From the NCBI GenBank assembly GCA_964444665.1, contig CAYUIE010000015.1, positions 1-64,000 on the forward strand: DNA of 64,000 nt. The letters are read 5' to 3'. The notes beneath the pieces are model-generated. The model was given only the letters and a program-made list of their open reading frames with translations. It was not told the origin of the DNA and did no database searches. The first letter of the stretch is position 1. Each line of letters begins with the position of its first letter. The DNA comes from CAYZTY01 sp964444665 (GTDB lineage Bacteria; Planctomycetota; Phycisphaerae; Sedimentisphaerales; CAYZTY01). Below are positions 51,743-60,271 of the stretch, piece after piece. The position numbers and the translations under genes were made by a program.

Positions 51743-52129
51743 TTGATCCAACAGGAAAGCATGTTGGTTATTGCGGATAACAGTGGAGCAAAAAGCGCGC
51801 AGTGCATAAAAGTTCTCGGCAGCAGTACCGCACGCGGAAAATTTACTCGGCCGACAGCCACTGTAGGTGACATTGTGTGCGTGGCTATTAAGAAGGCACT
51901 ACCGAGCTGTCAACTTGACGACAAGAAAGTACACAAGTGTGTGATTATTCGGACGAAAAGCCCTATCCGGCGGCCCGACGGCAGCTATGTGCGGTTTGAC
52001 AGTAATGCAGCGGTTATCATCGATAACGAGGGCAACCCCATTGGGACACGGATTTTTGGTGCGGTTGCCCGTGAGTTGCGAGAAAAGAATTTTATGAAGA
52101 TTATTTCTCTTGCGAGCGAGGTGGTTTGA
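51743..52129 (+). CDS. rplN: Ribosomal protein L14 (uL14)
   Basis: 128 residues from TTG at 51743 (M-I-Q-Q-E-S), the normal family start, with AAAGGAG at proper distance. The upstream in-frame GTG at 51737 is too close to that site. A-D-N-S-G-A-K, V-H-K-C-V-I-I-R-T-K and the C-terminal I-F-G-A-V-A-R-E-L-R are standard. It bridges to the 30S subunit. Confidence 0.96.
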   Translation: MIQQESMLVIADNSGAKSAQCIKVLGSSTARGKFTRPTATVGDIVCVAIKKALPSCQLDDKKVHKCVIIRTKSPIRRPDGSYVRFDSNAAVIIDNEGNPIGTRIFGAVARELREKNFMKIISLASEVV

Positions 52130-52172
52130 TTGCTTTAAGGCCTGAGGTGTTTAGAATTGGTGAGAAAATATT

Positions 52173-52508
52173 ATGGCGCGACACTTAAAAAAAGGCGATT
52201 TGGTTCAGATTATATCAGGTGACTACAAGGGAGCTACCGGCAAAGTTCTTAGTGTCATACCCGAAACAAACAAGGTTGTGATTGAGGGCTGCAACAGAAG
52301 ATACAGGCATGTGCGTCCGTCGCAGAAGAATCCGCAGGGTGGCCGGGTACAGATAGAGCAGCCTATACATATTAGCAAAGTGCTGCCGGTGAATCCGAAA
52401 AGCTCGATGGCGACGCGGGTTCGCTATGAACAAGACAAAGATGGAAGCAAGAAGCGGCTCGCGGTTGATGGGACGGAGATAAGCGTGGTCAGGAGAAGTT
52501 CAGAATAA
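52173..52508 (+). CDS. rplX: Ribosomal protein L24 (uL24)
   Basis: 111 residues. The KOW motif K-K-G-D-L-V-Q-I-I-S-G-D-Y-K-G-A (~6-21) and H-V-R-P-S-Q-K-N-P-Q-G-G are typical. It is an initiator of 50S assembly, near the tunnel exit. Confidence 0.96.
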   Translation: MARHLKKGDLVQIISGDYKGATGKVLSVIPETNKVVIEGCNRRYRHVRPSQKNPQGGRVQIEQPIHISKVLPVNPKSSMATRVRYEQDKDGSKKRLAVDGTEISVVRRSSE

Positions 52509-52575
52509 GCTGTAGTGAGGAGTGATGAAGGCAAAGAAGTAAAAGGTTATTCAGTATTTTTTAGTGAGGTTTTTT

Positions 52576-53118
52576 GTGGCGCGTTTGAAAGACGTATATA
52601 AGTCGCAGGTAGTGCCGGCTCTTCGAGAGAAATTCAGGTACAGCAGCCCGATGGCGGTGCCAAGGGTGGAAAAAATAATCGTTTCCATGGGAATCGGCAA
52701 AACCACTCAGGACAAAAAGTTTCTGGATGCGGCTTTGAAGGACATATCGCTGATTACCGGCCAGAAGCCGCTGATTTGTAAGGCGAAGAAGAGTGTTTCT
52801 AATTTCAAGCTGCGTGAGGGTAATCCAATTGGATTGAAGGTTACACTACGCAGAGAACGGATGTATGAGTTTATGGACAGGTTAGTCAGCCTTGCGATTC
52901 CACGCGTTAAGGATTTTCGCGGACTGGACCCGAATAGTTTTGACGGACGGGGCAACTACTCGATGGGTTTGAACGAGCAGGGTGTTTTTCCGGAAATTAA
53001 CCTGGGGCAGATTCAGTTCACGCAGGGTATGAATATAACCTTTGTAACAACAGCTCAAAATGATGAGGAAGGCAGGGAAATGCTCAGACTGTTCGGCATG
53101 CCCTTCCGTGAACTATAA
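52576..53118 (+). CDS. rplE: Ribosomal protein L5 (uL5)
   Basis: 180 residues from GTG at 52576 (M-A-R-L-K-D-V-Y), with TGAGG at the right distance; the in-frame GTG at 52564 would add four hydrophobic residues. V-P-R-V-E-K-I-I-V-S-M-G-I-G, R-V-K-D-F-R-G-L and M-N-I-T-F-V-T-T are standard. It binds 5S rRNA; no intact 5S gene is in this window. Confidence 0.96.
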   Translation: MARLKDVYKSQVVPALREKFRYSSPMAVPRVEKIIVSMGIGKTTQDKKFLDAALKDISLITGQKPLICKAKKSVSNFKLREGNPIGLKVTLRRERMYEFMDRLVSLAIPRVKDFRGLDPNSFDGRGNYSMGLNEQGVFPEINLGQIQFTQGMNITFVTTAQNDEEGREMLRLFGMPFREL

Positions 53119-53149
53119 GTATATTAGTCCTGCTATATTGTAGCCGGGC

Positions 53150-53165
53150 CCGAAGGTCGGGCTTG
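53150..53165 (+). promoter_or_regulatory. GC hairpin between rplE and rpsZ
   Basis: GCCCGA and TCGGGC pair around a 4-base loop in the 89-base gap. No T-tract. Possibly an RNA processing site. Confidence 0.4.
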
Positions 53166-53207
53166 GGCAGGAGGTTAGGATAACAGATGCGTTGATTGGA
53201 GCTTGTA

Positions 53208-53393
53208 ATGTCGACAAAGGCTCTGGAAAACAAAGCCAAAAAGAAACCTAAATTTAAGGTCAGGGCGTATAGTCGTTGTGAATTTTGCGGCAGGGCGCGC
53301 AGCGTCTATCGAAAGTTCAAAATTTGCCGCATTTGTTTCAGAAAGCTGGCAAACGAGGGCAAGATTCCCGGTGTGAGAAAGGCGAGTTGGTGA
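53208..53393 (+). CDS. rpsZ: Ribosomal protein S14, zinc-binding type (uS14)
   Basis: 61 residues from ATG at 53208, with TTGGAG upstream. The short zinc form is shown by two pairs, C-E-F-C (~24-27) and C-R-I-C (~40-43), and the closing G-K-I-P-G-V-R-K-A-S-W. The longer zinc-free form is excluded by length. Confidence 0.96.
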   Translation: MSTKALENKAKKKPKFKVRAYSRCEFCGRARSVYRKFKICRICFRKLANEGKIPGVRKASW

Positions 53394-53469
53394 TTTTCGC
53401 TTTATCCGGTCGATCGCGCCGGAGGGAATCGTATAAGACAGAAGCAAAAAAATGCCTGGAGCAGAATAG

Positions 53470-53868
53470 ATGAGTTTTAATGACCCGATAGCGGATATGC
53501 TTACAAGGATTCGCAATGCTTTGAGAGCTAACAAGCTTAATGTTAAGGTTAAAGCATCCGGTATATGCCGGGGCATAGCAGAGGTGCTGAAGCAAGAGGG
53601 TTATATAGTTGATTATGATAAGATTGAAGACGGCAAACAGGGGATATTGCGTATTGAGTTGAAATATAGTGAGACGGGCGAGCCGATTATTCGCGAGATA
53701 AAAAGGGTCAGTAAGCCGGGCCAAAGAATATATTCGTCGGTTGATAAACTGCCGGTGGTATTGGGAGGTCTGGGGATATCGATTATATCAACGAGTAAAG
53801 GCGTAATGAGTGACGCTAATTGCCGGAAACAAAATATCGGCGGCGAGGTGCTTTGCAGGTTGAGCTAA
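53470..53868 (+). CDS. rpsH: Ribosomal protein S8 (uS8)
   Basis: 132 residues. D-P-I-A-D-M-L-T-R-I-R-N-A start and the C-terminal G-I-S-I-I-S-T-S-K-G-V-M-S-D signature are complete. In E. coli S8 represses the spc operon near rplE; no similar site was identified here. Confidence 0.97.
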   Translation: MSFNDPIADMLTRIRNALRANKLNVKVKASGICRGIAEVLKQEGYIVDYDKIEDGKQGILRIELKYSETGEPIIREIKRVSKPGQRIYSSVDKLPVVLGGLGISIISTSKGVMSDANCRKQNIGGEVLCRLS

Positions 53869-53925
53869 ACGACTGAAAACTTAAATTTAAAAAGTTATTA
53901 TTGTTTTAATTTTCGGAAAGAATGG

Positions 53926-54501
53926 ATGAGTCGTATAGGTAAAAGACCAATAGCAATACCTTCCGGTGTGAAGGTTGAAAAAAGCGGGCGTACTATCAAA
54001 GTATCGGGCCAGCAGGGCAGTTTGCAATTGGAGCATCATCCTGAGATTTTCGTGAAAGTTGAAGACCAGAAAATAATTGTTGAGAACCGCCGGCAAGACA
54101 ATCGTTTCTGCCGGGCAATGCACGGAACGACCAGGTCACTGCTTGCTAATATGGTGCTCGGAGTCAGCAAGGGTTTTGAAAAAAAGATGGAGCTGTACGG
54201 GACAGGTTACAATGTTAAAGAGCAAAGTGGCAAGCTGATTCTTCAAGTTGGTTATTGTCATCTTGTAGAGCTTCCAATACCGCGGGATGTTAAGGTGAAG
54301 ATAGAGGTGGCAGCGACACGAGGCAATGATGTGCCGGCAAGATTTACGCTGTTTAGTGTTGATAAGGAAACACTTGGCCGGTTCGCTGCTGAGATACGCA
54401 GAGTCAGGCCGCCCGAACCTTACCAGGGTAAAGGCATCCGTTACGCCGACGAAGTAGTCAGACGAAAAGTCGGTAAGGCGTTTTCCTCTGGCGCGGTATA
54501 A
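53926..54501 (+). CDS. rplF: Ribosomal protein L6 (uL6)
   Basis: 191 residues. M-S-R-I-G-K-R-P-I-A-I-P start; two related alpha/beta halves; the signature P-P-E-P-Y-Q-G-K-G-I-R-Y (~163-174) is complete. It sits near the sarcin-ricin loop and factor-binding site. Confidence 0.97.
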   Translation: MSRIGKRPIAIPSGVKVEKSGRTIKVSGQQGSLQLEHHPEIFVKVEDQKIIVENRRQDNRFCRAMHGTTRSLLANMVLGVSKGFEKKMELYGTGYNVKEQSGKLILQVGYCHLVELPIPRDVKVKIEVAATRGNDVPARFTLFSVDKETLGRFAAEIRRVRPPEPYQGKGIRYADEVVRRKVGKAFSSGAV

Positions 54502-54546
54502 AAGCAAATAAAAGGGAAATAGAGCCGGGATTTGGGATTTGTGCTT

Positions 54547-54912
54547 ATGCAGGTCAAAAGGCTACACAAGGCCAGAATGAGGCGGCGATATGGGGTCAGG
54601 AAGAAGGTCTATGGTACGGCAGAGGCTCCGCGATTGTCGGTGTATCGGTCCAACCGCCATATTTATGCCCAAATTATTGACGATGTTGCGGGTGTAACAC
54701 TGGCTTCAGCAAGCACAAGAATCAAGAGTGTCCGAGAGAAAATTTCGAAGTGCGGCAATAAAGACGCAGCGGAAGTTGTTGGGACGGCTGTTGCCAGGCA
54801 TGCTGTGCAGGTAGGTATTAAGCGAGTTAGTTTTGACCGTGGCAGGTACAAGTATCATGGAAGGATACAGATGTTGGCTGAAGCCGCCAGAAAAGCCGGG
54901 CTTGTGTTTTAA
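54547..54912 (+). CDS. rplR: Ribosomal protein L18 (uL18)
   Basis: 121 residues from ATG at 54547 (M-Q-V-K-R-L-H-K-A-R). An upstream TTG at 54532 would add M-G-F-V-L and is less likely. R-L-S-V-Y-R-S-N-R-H-I-Y-A-Q and the final F-D-R-G-R-Y-K-Y-H-G-R segments are standard. It binds 5S rRNA with L5. Confidence 0.95.
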   Translation: MQVKRLHKARMRRRYGVRKKVYGTAEAPRLSVYRSNRHIYAQIIDDVAGVTLASASTRIKSVREKISKCGNKDAAEVVGTAVARHAVQVGIKRVSFDRGRYKYHGRIQMLAEAARKAGLVF

Positions 54913-54978
54913 CTTGAAGGATGTTCCGCAGCCCTGTAGTCTGGCCTTTGGGTTTAAACGTTAAACGGAGAAACAAAA

Positions 54979-55560
54979 TTGGCAGAGCGATATGGAAATG
55001 CATCAAAACGGAATAGTTCAACAAGTCAGCGGTCACGTACCGAGCAGCAGCGAGCTGTAGGTTCGTTAGAGGAGCGACCGCTGGAAAACACAGTGGTAAA
55101 GATATTCCGCTGTGCAAAGGTTGTCAAGGGAGGCCGGCGGTTTAGCTTTGGTGCATTGGTAGTGATTGGAGACCGCTCCGGCACAGTAGGTGTTGGTTAT
55201 GGAAAGGCTAATGAGGCTCCGCTTGCGGTTGAAAAGGGTGTCAAGGACGCGAAAAAAAATCTAAACAGGATAGTTATGTTAGGCCGGACACTGCCTCATA
55301 AAATTATAGGTAAACACGAAGCGACGCGGATAGCATTAATTCCAGCCAGTCCTGGTACGGGCGTTATTGCCGGTTCAAGTGCCCGTGCAGTGCTGGAATT
55401 GGCAGGAATTCAGGACGTTCTTACAAAAGTTTTCGGCAGCACCTCGTCAAAAAATGTGGTAAAGGCTACTCTGGACGGCTTGTTAAAGCTTCGTAGTAAA
55501 GAACAGGTCGAAGCACTTCGTGGAGTAAAGATTGAACAGTTTAAAAAAGCAGGGATATAG
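54979..55560 (+). CDS. rpsE: Ribosomal protein S5 (uS5)
   Basis: 193 residues starting at TTG with ACGGAG upstream. An Arg/Ser/Gln-rich N-terminal extension of ~30 residues precedes the double-stranded-RNA-binding domain (F-S-F-G-A-L-V-V-I-G-D). The decoding-related G-V-G-Y-G-K-A-N-E-A and the C-terminal V-F-G-S-T-S-S-K-N-V follow. rplO starts 3 bases after its stop, so the gene for L30, usually between them, is missing. Confidence 0.96.
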   Translation: MAERYGNASKRNSSTSQRSRTEQQRAVGSLEERPLENTVVKIFRCAKVVKGGRRFSFGALVVIGDRSGTVGVGYGKANEAPLAVEKGVKDAKKNLNRIVMLGRTLPHKIIGKHEATRIALIPASPGTGVIAGSSARAVLELAGIQDVLTKVFGSTSSKNVVKATLDGLLKLRSKEQVEALRGVKIEQFKKAGI

Positions 55561-55563
55561 AAG

Positions 55564-56004
55564 ATGTTGAGCCATGAAATTACATCGGTTGTCCGCAGGA
55601 AGAAGGCTTCGAAGAGAGTTGGCAAAGGCGGCGGCAGGGGTAAAACGTGCGGCCGGGGACATAAAGGTAGCGGCAGCAGAAGCGGTTCATTTACTCGGCC
55701 AAGTCACGAAGGTGGGCAAATGCCTTTGTTCCGCAGATTGCCGAAACGTGGCTTTAACAACGCACAATTCACAAAACGATATGAAGTGGTCAATGTCTCT
55801 CAACTGGACAGATTCGAAGATGGAGATATCGTCAGCGTTGAGCAACTGGCGAAAGTTGGCTTGGTGGACAATATGCACAGCCGGGTTAAGATTCTCGGAG
55901 AAGGGGAACTGACCAAAAAACTGCAGGTTATGGCGCATAAGTTTTCGAAGACAGCCGAGCAAAAGATTATGGCTTGTGGAGGTATGGCACAATTATTGGA
56001 TTAG
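55564..56004 (+). CDS. rplO: Ribosomal protein L15 (uL15)
   Basis: 146 residues. Gly/Arg-rich N-terminal part (R-V-G-K-G-G-G-R-G-K-T-C-G-R-G-H-K-G) and the globular C-terminal domain ending A-C-G-G are standard. Late 50S assembly protein. It directly follows rpsE without rpmD. Confidence 0.96.
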   Translation: MLSHEITSVVRRKKASKRVGKGGGRGKTCGRGHKGSGSRSGSFTRPSHEGGQMPLFRRLPKRGFNNAQFTKRYEVVNVSQLDRFEDGDIVSVEQLAKVGLVDNMHSRVKILGEGELTKKLQVMAHKFSKTAEQKIMACGGMAQLLD

Positions 56005-56034
56005 AAAAGTCCTGCGGACGATTAGGATAAGACT

Positions 56035-57390
56035 ATGCTTGGAACAATTATAAATATATTTAAGATTCCTGAGCTTAGGAAGAAAGTTCTTTTCACCATC
56101 GCTCTTTTATGTATATACCGGATTGGTTTTCATATACCGGTTCCGGGTTTTGACCAGTCCAAGATAGAAGCGGCGGCGACAAGTCGAGATACAGAAAGCC
56201 CGTTGGGCAGGGTGGCAGAGTACCTGCAGATATTTACAGGCGGTACGTTGAGCAGAAGCAGTTTGTTCGGGCTTGGGATTATGCCGTACATATCCGCCTC
56301 GATTATCTTGATGCTGCTTGGTGAGGTAGTGCCGGCCCTGCAAAAATTGCGACAGGAGGGCCAGACGGGTTACAAGAAAATCCAGGAGTATACACGATAC
56401 CTGACCGTTTTGTTATGTGTTATCCAGTCGTTAATGTACCTTAGAGTACTTGGGTCGTATACCTATGCCGGCATGCATACATCAGCGATGATTTTTGGTG
56501 TGGTTGGAATGACCGCGGGTACTCTTTTCCTGATGTGGCTTGGAGAACAGATAGACGAATATGGCATAGGTAACGGCATAAGCCTGTTGATTATGGCCGG
56601 CATTCTTGCCAGGTTGCCCTGGGCGGTTAATGTTGTCTGGCAAAATGCGGACTTCAGTGTCGGGGCTGCATCGGGTAAGCTGGGCCCGGCAAAGATATTG
56701 TTCCTGATTGGTGCCTTTATTTTTGTGGTTGCGGGTGCTATTCTAATAACTCAGGGACAGAGACGTATACCAATTCAACAGGCCAAGCAGATGCGAGGTC
56801 GACGGATGTACGGTGGCCATAGACATTACCTGCCGCTTAGAGTCAATCACGGCGGCGTAATGCCCATTATTTTTGCTTCCAGCTTTATGATGCTGCCGCC
56901 CGTGATATTTGGGCAGTTATCCAGGGTTGAAATTCTGGCAAGCTCGAGAGTGATGCTGGAAATAAGAAATGCGTTAAGCCCTGCATCTTATACATATAAC
57001 ATCCTGTATGTTGCGATGATATTTCTGTTTGCTTATTTCTGGACTACTGTGCAGTTTCAGCCAAGGGATGTGGCCAAAAGGCTTCGAGATTCGGGAAGTT
57101 TTATCCCGGGTCTGCGGCCTGGACACCGAACAAGCGAATATCTTGAGACGGTAATGAGCAGGATTACTTATTATGGTGCTATATTTTTGGCAATAATAGC
57201 TGTTGTGCCGACTGTAGTCTCACAGTCATTAGGTATCGATTGGCGCGTAGCGACGTTTCTTGGAGGCACGGGTTTGTTGATTGTAGTTAGTGTTTCACTT
57301 GACCTGGTTCAAAAGATCGAGGCGAATCTGATAATGCGGCATTATGATGGCTTCAGTGAGACCGGGCGCATCAAAGGAGCTTTTCGATGA
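56035..57390 (+). CDS. secY: Protein translocase subunit SecY
   Basis: 451 residues with ten predicted membrane helices. The N-terminal amphipathic start is I-P-E-L-R-K-K-V-L-F. The plug/TM2a region is G-L-G-I-M-P-Y-I-S-A-S-I (~80-91). The cytoplasmic Q-G-Q-R-R-I-P-I-Q and P-G-L-R-P-G-H-R-T motifs are intact. It forms the membrane channel with SecE (30610). It overlaps adk by four bases (ATGA). Confidence 0.97.
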   Translation: MLGTIINIFKIPELRKKVLFTIALLCIYRIGFHIPVPGFDQSKIEAAATSRDTESPLGRVAEYLQIFTGGTLSRSSLFGLGIMPYISASIILMLLGEVVPALQKLRQEGQTGYKKIQEYTRYLTVLLCVIQSLMYLRVLGSYTYAGMHTSAMIFGVVGMTAGTLFLMWLGEQIDEYGIGNGISLLIMAGILARLPWAVNVVWQNADFSVGAASGKLGPAKILFLIGAFIFVVAGAILITQGQRRIPIQQAKQMRGRRMYGGHRHYLPLRVNHGGVMPIIFASSFMMLPPVIFGQLSRVEILASSRVMLEIRNALSPASYTYNILYVAMIFLFAYFWTTVQFQPRDVAKRLRDSGSFIPGLRPGHRTSEYLETVMSRITYYGAIFLAIIAVVPTVVSQSLGIDWRVATFLGGTGLLIVVSVSLDLVQKIEANLIMRHYDGFSETGRIKGAFR

Positions 57391-58058
57391 AAATAATTTT
57401 ACTCGGCTCACCTGGTGCCGGCAAAGGAACACAATGCAAGCTTATTGTTGAAAGATACGGTCTGGAGCATATATCCAGCGGTGATATCCTGAGAAGAGAG
57501 CGTTCTAAGGATACTGAGCTGGGTAAGAAGGCTCAGGGATATATGGATTCAGGTGGACTTGTGCCGGATGATATAGTTGTGGAAATGATGGTAAAGGCGA
57601 TAAAGAATTCCGGCCCGGCCGGTTATATCCTTGATGGTTTTCCGCGGACTGTTTTTCAGGCCGAGAGACTTGATAAATCACTTGGACAGACGGGTGAAAA
57701 GATAGATATAGTTTTGAACCTGAAAGTGACTGACCAGATTGTTATCTCAAGAATTACGGGCAGACGCAGTTGCCCCAAATGTGGTGCCGTTTATCACATT
57801 AAGAATATGAAACCCAAAGTCGATGGCCTGTGTGATAATGACGGCAGCGAGCTTGTTCAGCGGCCTGATGACAGCCCCGAGGTAGTTGCCAAAAGGCTTG
57901 AAGCGTATTATAAACATACTGTTGCTGTGGTGGATTATTACGAAAGAGCGCATTTGGTTTATCATATTAATGCAAGTGCACCTCTTGAGAAAATTACCGC
58001 TGACGTGTTTGAAAAATTAGACGGCCTTGTTTCCTCGCAGGCCTGCAAAAGCGGTTAG
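57387..58058 (+). CDS. adk: Adenylate kinase
   Basis: 223 residues, the long form with a lid. P-loop G-S-P-G-A-G-K-G-T-Q (~7-16), AMP site G-D-I-L-R, D-G-F-P-R-T (~86-91). The lid carries C-P-K-C (~129-132) and C-D-N-D (~150-153), so the metal site is Cys3-Asp, a known variant. It converts ATP and AMP to two ADP. Coupled to secY by a 4-base overlap, as in many spc operons. Confidence 0.96.
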   Translation: MKIILLGSPGAGKGTQCKLIVERYGLEHISSGDILRRERSKDTELGKKAQGYMDSGGLVPDDIVVEMMVKAIKNSGPAGYILDGFPRTVFQAERLDKSLGQTGEKIDIVLNLKVTDQIVISRITGRRSCPKCGAVYHIKNMKPKVDGLCDNDGSELVQRPDDSPEVVAKRLEAYYKHTVAVVDYYERAHLVYHINASAPLEKITADVFEKLDGLVSSQACKSG

Positions 58059-58063
58059 TATAA

Positions 58064-58858
58064 ATGGCTATAACACTTCGCAGTCGCAGAGAGATAGAAC
58101 TGCTTCGGAGGGCTGGAGCTGTAGTAGCGAGTGTTCTTTGTCAATTAAAGGAGGTTGCTGAGCCGGGCATTAGCACGGCAGAGCTTAACGAGTTGGCTTT
58201 GCGGATTACGATTGAAGCGGGTGCCGAGCCATTGTTTAAGGGTGTTCGTAATATCGGCGCAAAGTTTCCTTTTCCGGGAGTGATTTGTGCTTCGATAAAT
58301 GAACAGTTAGTGCATGGAATACCTTCTCCAGAGGTTAAGTTGCAGAAGGGCGATATATTGAGCATTGATTATGGTGCGAAGCTGGCTGGCTATTGTGGTG
58401 ATGCAGCAATAACCGTAGGTGTAGGGCATATTTCCGCCGAGCGGCGTCGCCTTATGGATATTACCAAGCGGCTCCTCGATATAGCTATTGAGAATTCAGT
58501 TCCAGGTGTCAAATGGAGCCGTATTGCCGCTCAGATGCAGAAATGTGCGGAATCTGCGGGATTCTCGGTGGTCAGAGAATTTGTTGGACATGGAATTGGC
58601 ACTGAGATGTGGGAAGAGCCGAAAGTGCCGAATTTTGTTAGTGATGAGTTGCTTGCAGATGATATTGTTTTGCAGGAAGGAATGATTTTGGCGGTCGAGC
58701 CGATGGTTAATATGGGAACGTGGGCGGTTAAGACCTTGAAGGACGGCTGGACGGTAGTGACGAAAGACAGGCAGTGCTCGGCACATTTTGAGCATACGAT
58801 AGCTATAGTGAAAAATGGATGTGAGGTGTTGACGGAACAAAAGGTTAAAAAGGGCTAA
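58064..58858 (+). CDS. map: Methionine aminopeptidase, type I
   Basis: 264 residues. The five metal ligands are visible: D-Y-G-A-K with G-D-A-A (~103, ~114), E-F-V-G-H-G-I-G (His ~177), A-V-E-P-M (Glu ~211) and F-E-H-T-I (Glu ~246). It removes the initiator Met from nascent proteins, cytoplasmic. Six bases after adk; the usual secY-adk-map-infA order. Confidence 0.96.
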   Translation: MAITLRSRREIELLRRAGAVVASVLCQLKEVAEPGISTAELNELALRITIEAGAEPLFKGVRNIGAKFPFPGVICASINEQLVHGIPSPEVKLQKGDILSIDYGAKLAGYCGDAAITVGVGHISAERRRLMDITKRLLDIAIENSVPGVKWSRIAAQMQKCAESAGFSVVREFVGHGIGTEMWEEPKVPNFVSDELLADDIVLQEGMILAVEPMVNMGTWAVKTLKDGWTVVTKDRQCSAHFEHTIAIVKNGCEVLTEQKVKKG

Positions 58859-58911
58859 AGACTATTTAGCGACAGAAAGACCGAGTTTTCTCGGTGGGCT
58901 ATTTACGGCTA

Positions 58912-59127
58912 ATGGTGAAGAAAGATGCAATAAGGTTGGATGCGAAGGTGATTGAGGCATTGCCTAATGCAATGTTCAGAGTCGAATTGGAAAACGGTCA
59001 TAAGGTCCTGGCACATGTATCGGGAAAAATGAGAATGCATTTTATTCGTATTCTACCGGGAGATACGGTTACTCTGGAAATGTCACCCTATGACCTGACT
59101 CGCGGCCGAATTATTATGCGTAAGTAA
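58912..59127 (+). CDS. infA: Translation initiation factor IF-1
   Basis: 71 residues from ATG at 58912 (M-V-K-K-D-A-I-R); a longer frame from 58894 adds six residues unlike the family. L-P-N-A-M-F-R-V-E-L-E-N-G-H (~22-35) and I-R-I-L-P-G-D are typical OB-fold signatures. It blocks the A site during initiation. Confidence 0.96.
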   Translation: MVKKDAIRLDAKVIEALPNAMFRVELENGHKVLAHVSGKMRMHFIRILPGDTVTLEMSPYDLTRGRIIMRK

Positions 59128-59205
59128 CCTGATTGCGATAGTATCGGTTTGAGCGATAGATTTTTAGCTGACGTGCAACAGATGAGATAGAAAACGGAGA
59201 AGATT

Positions 59206-59319
59206 ATGAAGGTTAGAAGTTCAGTAAAGCGTATTTGTGAGAATTGCAGGATTGTCCGCCGCAAAGGTGTGGTACGGGTAATATGTACAAATCCCCGCCA
59301 TAAGCAGCGGCAGGGCTGA
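59206..59319 (+). CDS. rpmJ: Ribosomal protein L36 (bL36)
   Basis: 37 residues. M-K-V-R-S-S-V-K-R-I-C-E-N-C start; zinc ribbon C-x2-C (11, 14) with later Cys (27) and His (32); ends R-Q-G. It is the zinc (C+) form. Located between infA and rpsM, its standard place. CGGAGA lies upstream of ATG. Confidence 0.96.
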   Translation: MKVRSSVKRICENCRIVRRKGVVRVICTNPRHKQRQG

Positions 59320-59349
59320 TTGTGAGATTTAAGTAAACAGGGAGTTACT

Positions 59350-59733
59350 ATGCCGCGTATTGTTGGAGTTGATGTGCCGAATAATAAGCCTTCTTGGATA
59401 GCCCTGACCTATATTTTCGGAATAGGCAGGCACGCCTCACGGTTGATATTGAAAGAGGTTGGGGTTGAAGGAACTTTGCGTGCCGGAAAGCTGGCCGAGG
59501 ATGAGTTGAGTCGGATTACCCAAATCATCGAACGTGACTATACAATAGAAGGTCAACTACGCAGACAGGTATCACAGAATATAGCCAGGTTGCGTGATAT
59601 TAAATGCTATCGTGGGATTAGGCACCGTCGCGGCCTGCCGGTTCGTGGTCAGCAGACCCAAAGTAACGCACGTACACGTAAGGGCCCGAGAAAAACTGTG
59701 GCCGGCAAAAAGGGCGTTAAGGATATGCATTAA
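59350..59733 (+). CDS. rpsM: Ribosomal protein S13 (uS13)
   Basis: 127 residues. R-I-V-G-V-D-V-P start, then the helix-two-turn-helix Y-I-F-G-I-G-R and the C-terminal G-L-P-V-R-G-Q-Q-T with a basic tail that reaches the P site. A TTTGCAGTT/AACTGCAAA hairpin follows the stop (59741-59761). Confidence 0.97.
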   Translation: MPRIVGVDVPNNKPSWIALTYIFGIGRHASRLILKEVGVEGTLRAGKLAEDELSRITQIIERDYTIEGQLRRQVSQNIARLRDIKCYRGIRHRRGLPVRGQQTQSNARTRKGPRKTVAGKKGVKDMH

Positions 59734-59740
59734 AATAAAT

Positions 59741-59761
59741 TTTGCAGTTTTAACTGCAAAC
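59741..59761 (+). promoter_or_regulatory. Hairpin between rpsM and rpsK
   Basis: TTTGCAGTT and AACTGCAAA are near-perfect complements around a 2-3 base loop in the 72-base gap. A processing or weak attenuation site is possible. No long T-tract. Confidence 0.4.
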
Positions 59762-59805
59762 TAACGGTTTTTACGCCAAAAACAGAGCAGGAGATATAAA
59801 ACAGT

Positions 59806-60186
59806 ATGGCGAAAATCTCAAGACGTAAAATTAGAAGAAATGTAGCCAAGGCTGTCGCTCATATCAAAGCGACGTTTAATAACACGCTGATAACTATTAC
59901 AGATGTGGATGGAGATACGATTTGTCATGATTCGGCCGGTACAGTAGGTTTTAAAGGTGCGCGTAAGAGTACTCCTTTTGCGGCTCAGCGTGCTGCGCAG
60001 AAATGTGCCAGCACCGCCATTCGTTATGGAGTTCGCGAGGTTGAGATTAAAGTCAAGGGCCCCGGCTCGGGCAGGGAATCTGCAATTGCGGCGCTGCAGC
60101 AGGCAGGCCTGCGTATTGCCTCAATAGAAGATGTTACTCCGATTCCTCATAATGGTTGTCGACCTCGCAAGCGTCGCAGGGTCTAA
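59806..60186 (+). CDS. rpsK: Ribosomal protein S11 (uS11)
   Basis: 126 residues. I-K-A-T-F-N-N-T-L-I-T-I-T-D (~23-36), F-K-G-A-R-K-S-T-P-F-A-A-Q and the C-terminal T-P-I-P-H-N-G-C-R-P-R-K-R-R are complete. The N-G motif, where isoaspartate forms in E. coli, is kept. Platform of the 30S subunit. Confidence 0.97.
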   Translation: MAKISRRKIRRNVAKAVAHIKATFNNTLITITDVDGDTICHDSAGTVGFKGARKSTPFAAQRAAQKCASTAIRYGVREVEIKVKGPGSGRESAIAALQQAGLRIASIEDVTPIPHNGCRPRKRRRV

Positions 60187-60271
60187 TATAAATAGTGTAA
60201 AATAAAAATAAATTGAGCATAGTTAGGTATTATCTATAACAATGGAATTTAATTGGAGACAGATATAAGAA

